Source of the DNA: Candidatus Methylomirabilota bacterium | GTDB taxonomy: Bacteria; Methylomirabilota; Methylomirabilia; Methylomirabilales; 2-02-FULL-66-22 | DNA length: 20,325 nucleotides | Direction of reading: 5' to 3' | Assembly: GCA_016208645.1 (NCBI GenBank) | Contig: JACQXP010000478.1 | Location: 1 to 20,325 of the forward strand | Shown: positions 20,187 to 20,325 of the stretch, in pieces | Layout of the letters: every line of letters starts with the position of its first letter | Position numbering within the stretch: the first letter of the stretch is position 1 | Translations under genes and position numbers: made by a program | Notes under the pieces: generated by a model | What the model was told of the DNA's origin: nothing | Databases searched by the model: none | Seen by the model: the letters and a program-made list of their open reading frames with translations, nothing else

Positions 20187-20325
20187 GCCGGAGGGCCATT
20201 TGGGGAAAAAGGACGAGGCATCGGACAAGACGGCGCTCCTTGAGGCGATCAACAGGGTCCTGAGAGAAGCCCTGCTTTGCGAGTCGGTCGAGGACGTGGG
20301 ACGGGTTTGCCTCGATGTGGCCTGC
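20167..20325 (+). CDS. partial protein, likely GAF-domain signalling protein N-terminus
   Basis: This is an open frame of 53 codons running off the right edge. After a basic start it reads KTALLEAINRVLREALLCES, then VEDVGRVCLDVAC. This closely follows the lead-in helix of GAF domains in sensor kinases and response regulators ('LLEAINRVFREALTCETEEEVARTCLAVAEEL'). The enzyme type cannot be told without the rest. The ATG at 20167 lies in a repeat and has no Shine-Dalgarno. A TTG at 20200, with GGAGGG just upstream, may be the true start. It is the only plus-strand gene in the window and diverges from the EF-G-like gene, with 182 bp between their starts. Confidence 0.6.
   Translation, partial: MAPRTPRPEGHLGKKDEASDKTALLEAINRVLREALLCESVEDVGRVCLDVAC

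Overview
The window is about 20 kb of GC-rich bacterial DNA, roughly 65-70% G+C by eye, with one clear dip near 403-1180. Almost every gene lies on the minus strand. The gene order rimP-nusA-ylxR-infB-ylxP(DUF503)-rbfA-nrnA-truB-ribF-rpsO-pnp-M16 peptidase is the classic bacterial nusA-infB translation/RNA-processing cluster in an arrangement seen in Firmicutes, deltaproteobacteria-like lineages and candidate phyla such as NC10/Methylomirabilota and Rokubacteria. Base composition and the recognised hypothetical families lean towards that last group, but this is an impression and not a taxonomic call.

Layout from right to left, the direction of transcription. At the right edge (20167-20325, plus strand) is the start of what looks like a GAF-domain signalling protein running off the window. 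A divergent gene encodes an EF-G-like GTPase of the EF-G-2 type (19984-17888), with an altered switch II and an altered NKxD motif. A strong hairpin/T-run (17823-17794) and a promoter-like site lie between it and rimP. The long operon from rimP (17710) to the M16 peptidase (5047) couples ribosome maturation (RimP, RbfA), transcription elongation (NusA), initiation (IF2), tRNA modification (TruB), nanoRNA/pAp turnover (NrnA), flavin synthesis (RibF), ribosomal protein S15 and RNA decay (PNPase). Several junctions overlap (nusA/ylxR, rbfA/nrnA, rpsO/pnp, pnp/M16). Three junctions instead carry 65-117 bp spacers filled with different degenerate inverted repeats.

Left of about 5046 is an accessory region. 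A Cys-rich protein (4696-3980) and a SEC-C-motif protein (3948-2170) form a pair. Immediately behind them lies a decayed mobile-element cassette: a frameshifted small gene (2166-1982), an intact C4 zinc-finger-like gene (1985-1602), a broken serine recombinase whose catalytic Ser position now reads Ala (1596-1331), and a C-terminal scrap resembling the DnaA-like tail of a Y1 (REP-type) transposase (1334-1179). Then comes a clearly lower-GC gene of unknown function with an N-terminal hydrophobic segment (1083-403), with its own promoter-like site. Last is a small protein (263-69) whose reading frame stays open beyond its amber stop to the window edge.

I did not find a clear new biological system. 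The observations most worth following are the shared 16-mer in the promoter regions of the EF-G-like gene and rimP with a hairpin at the predicted start of the rimP transcript, the operon-internal inverted repeats, the missing canonical start of the M16 gene, and the decayed recombinase cassette next to a low-GC gene.
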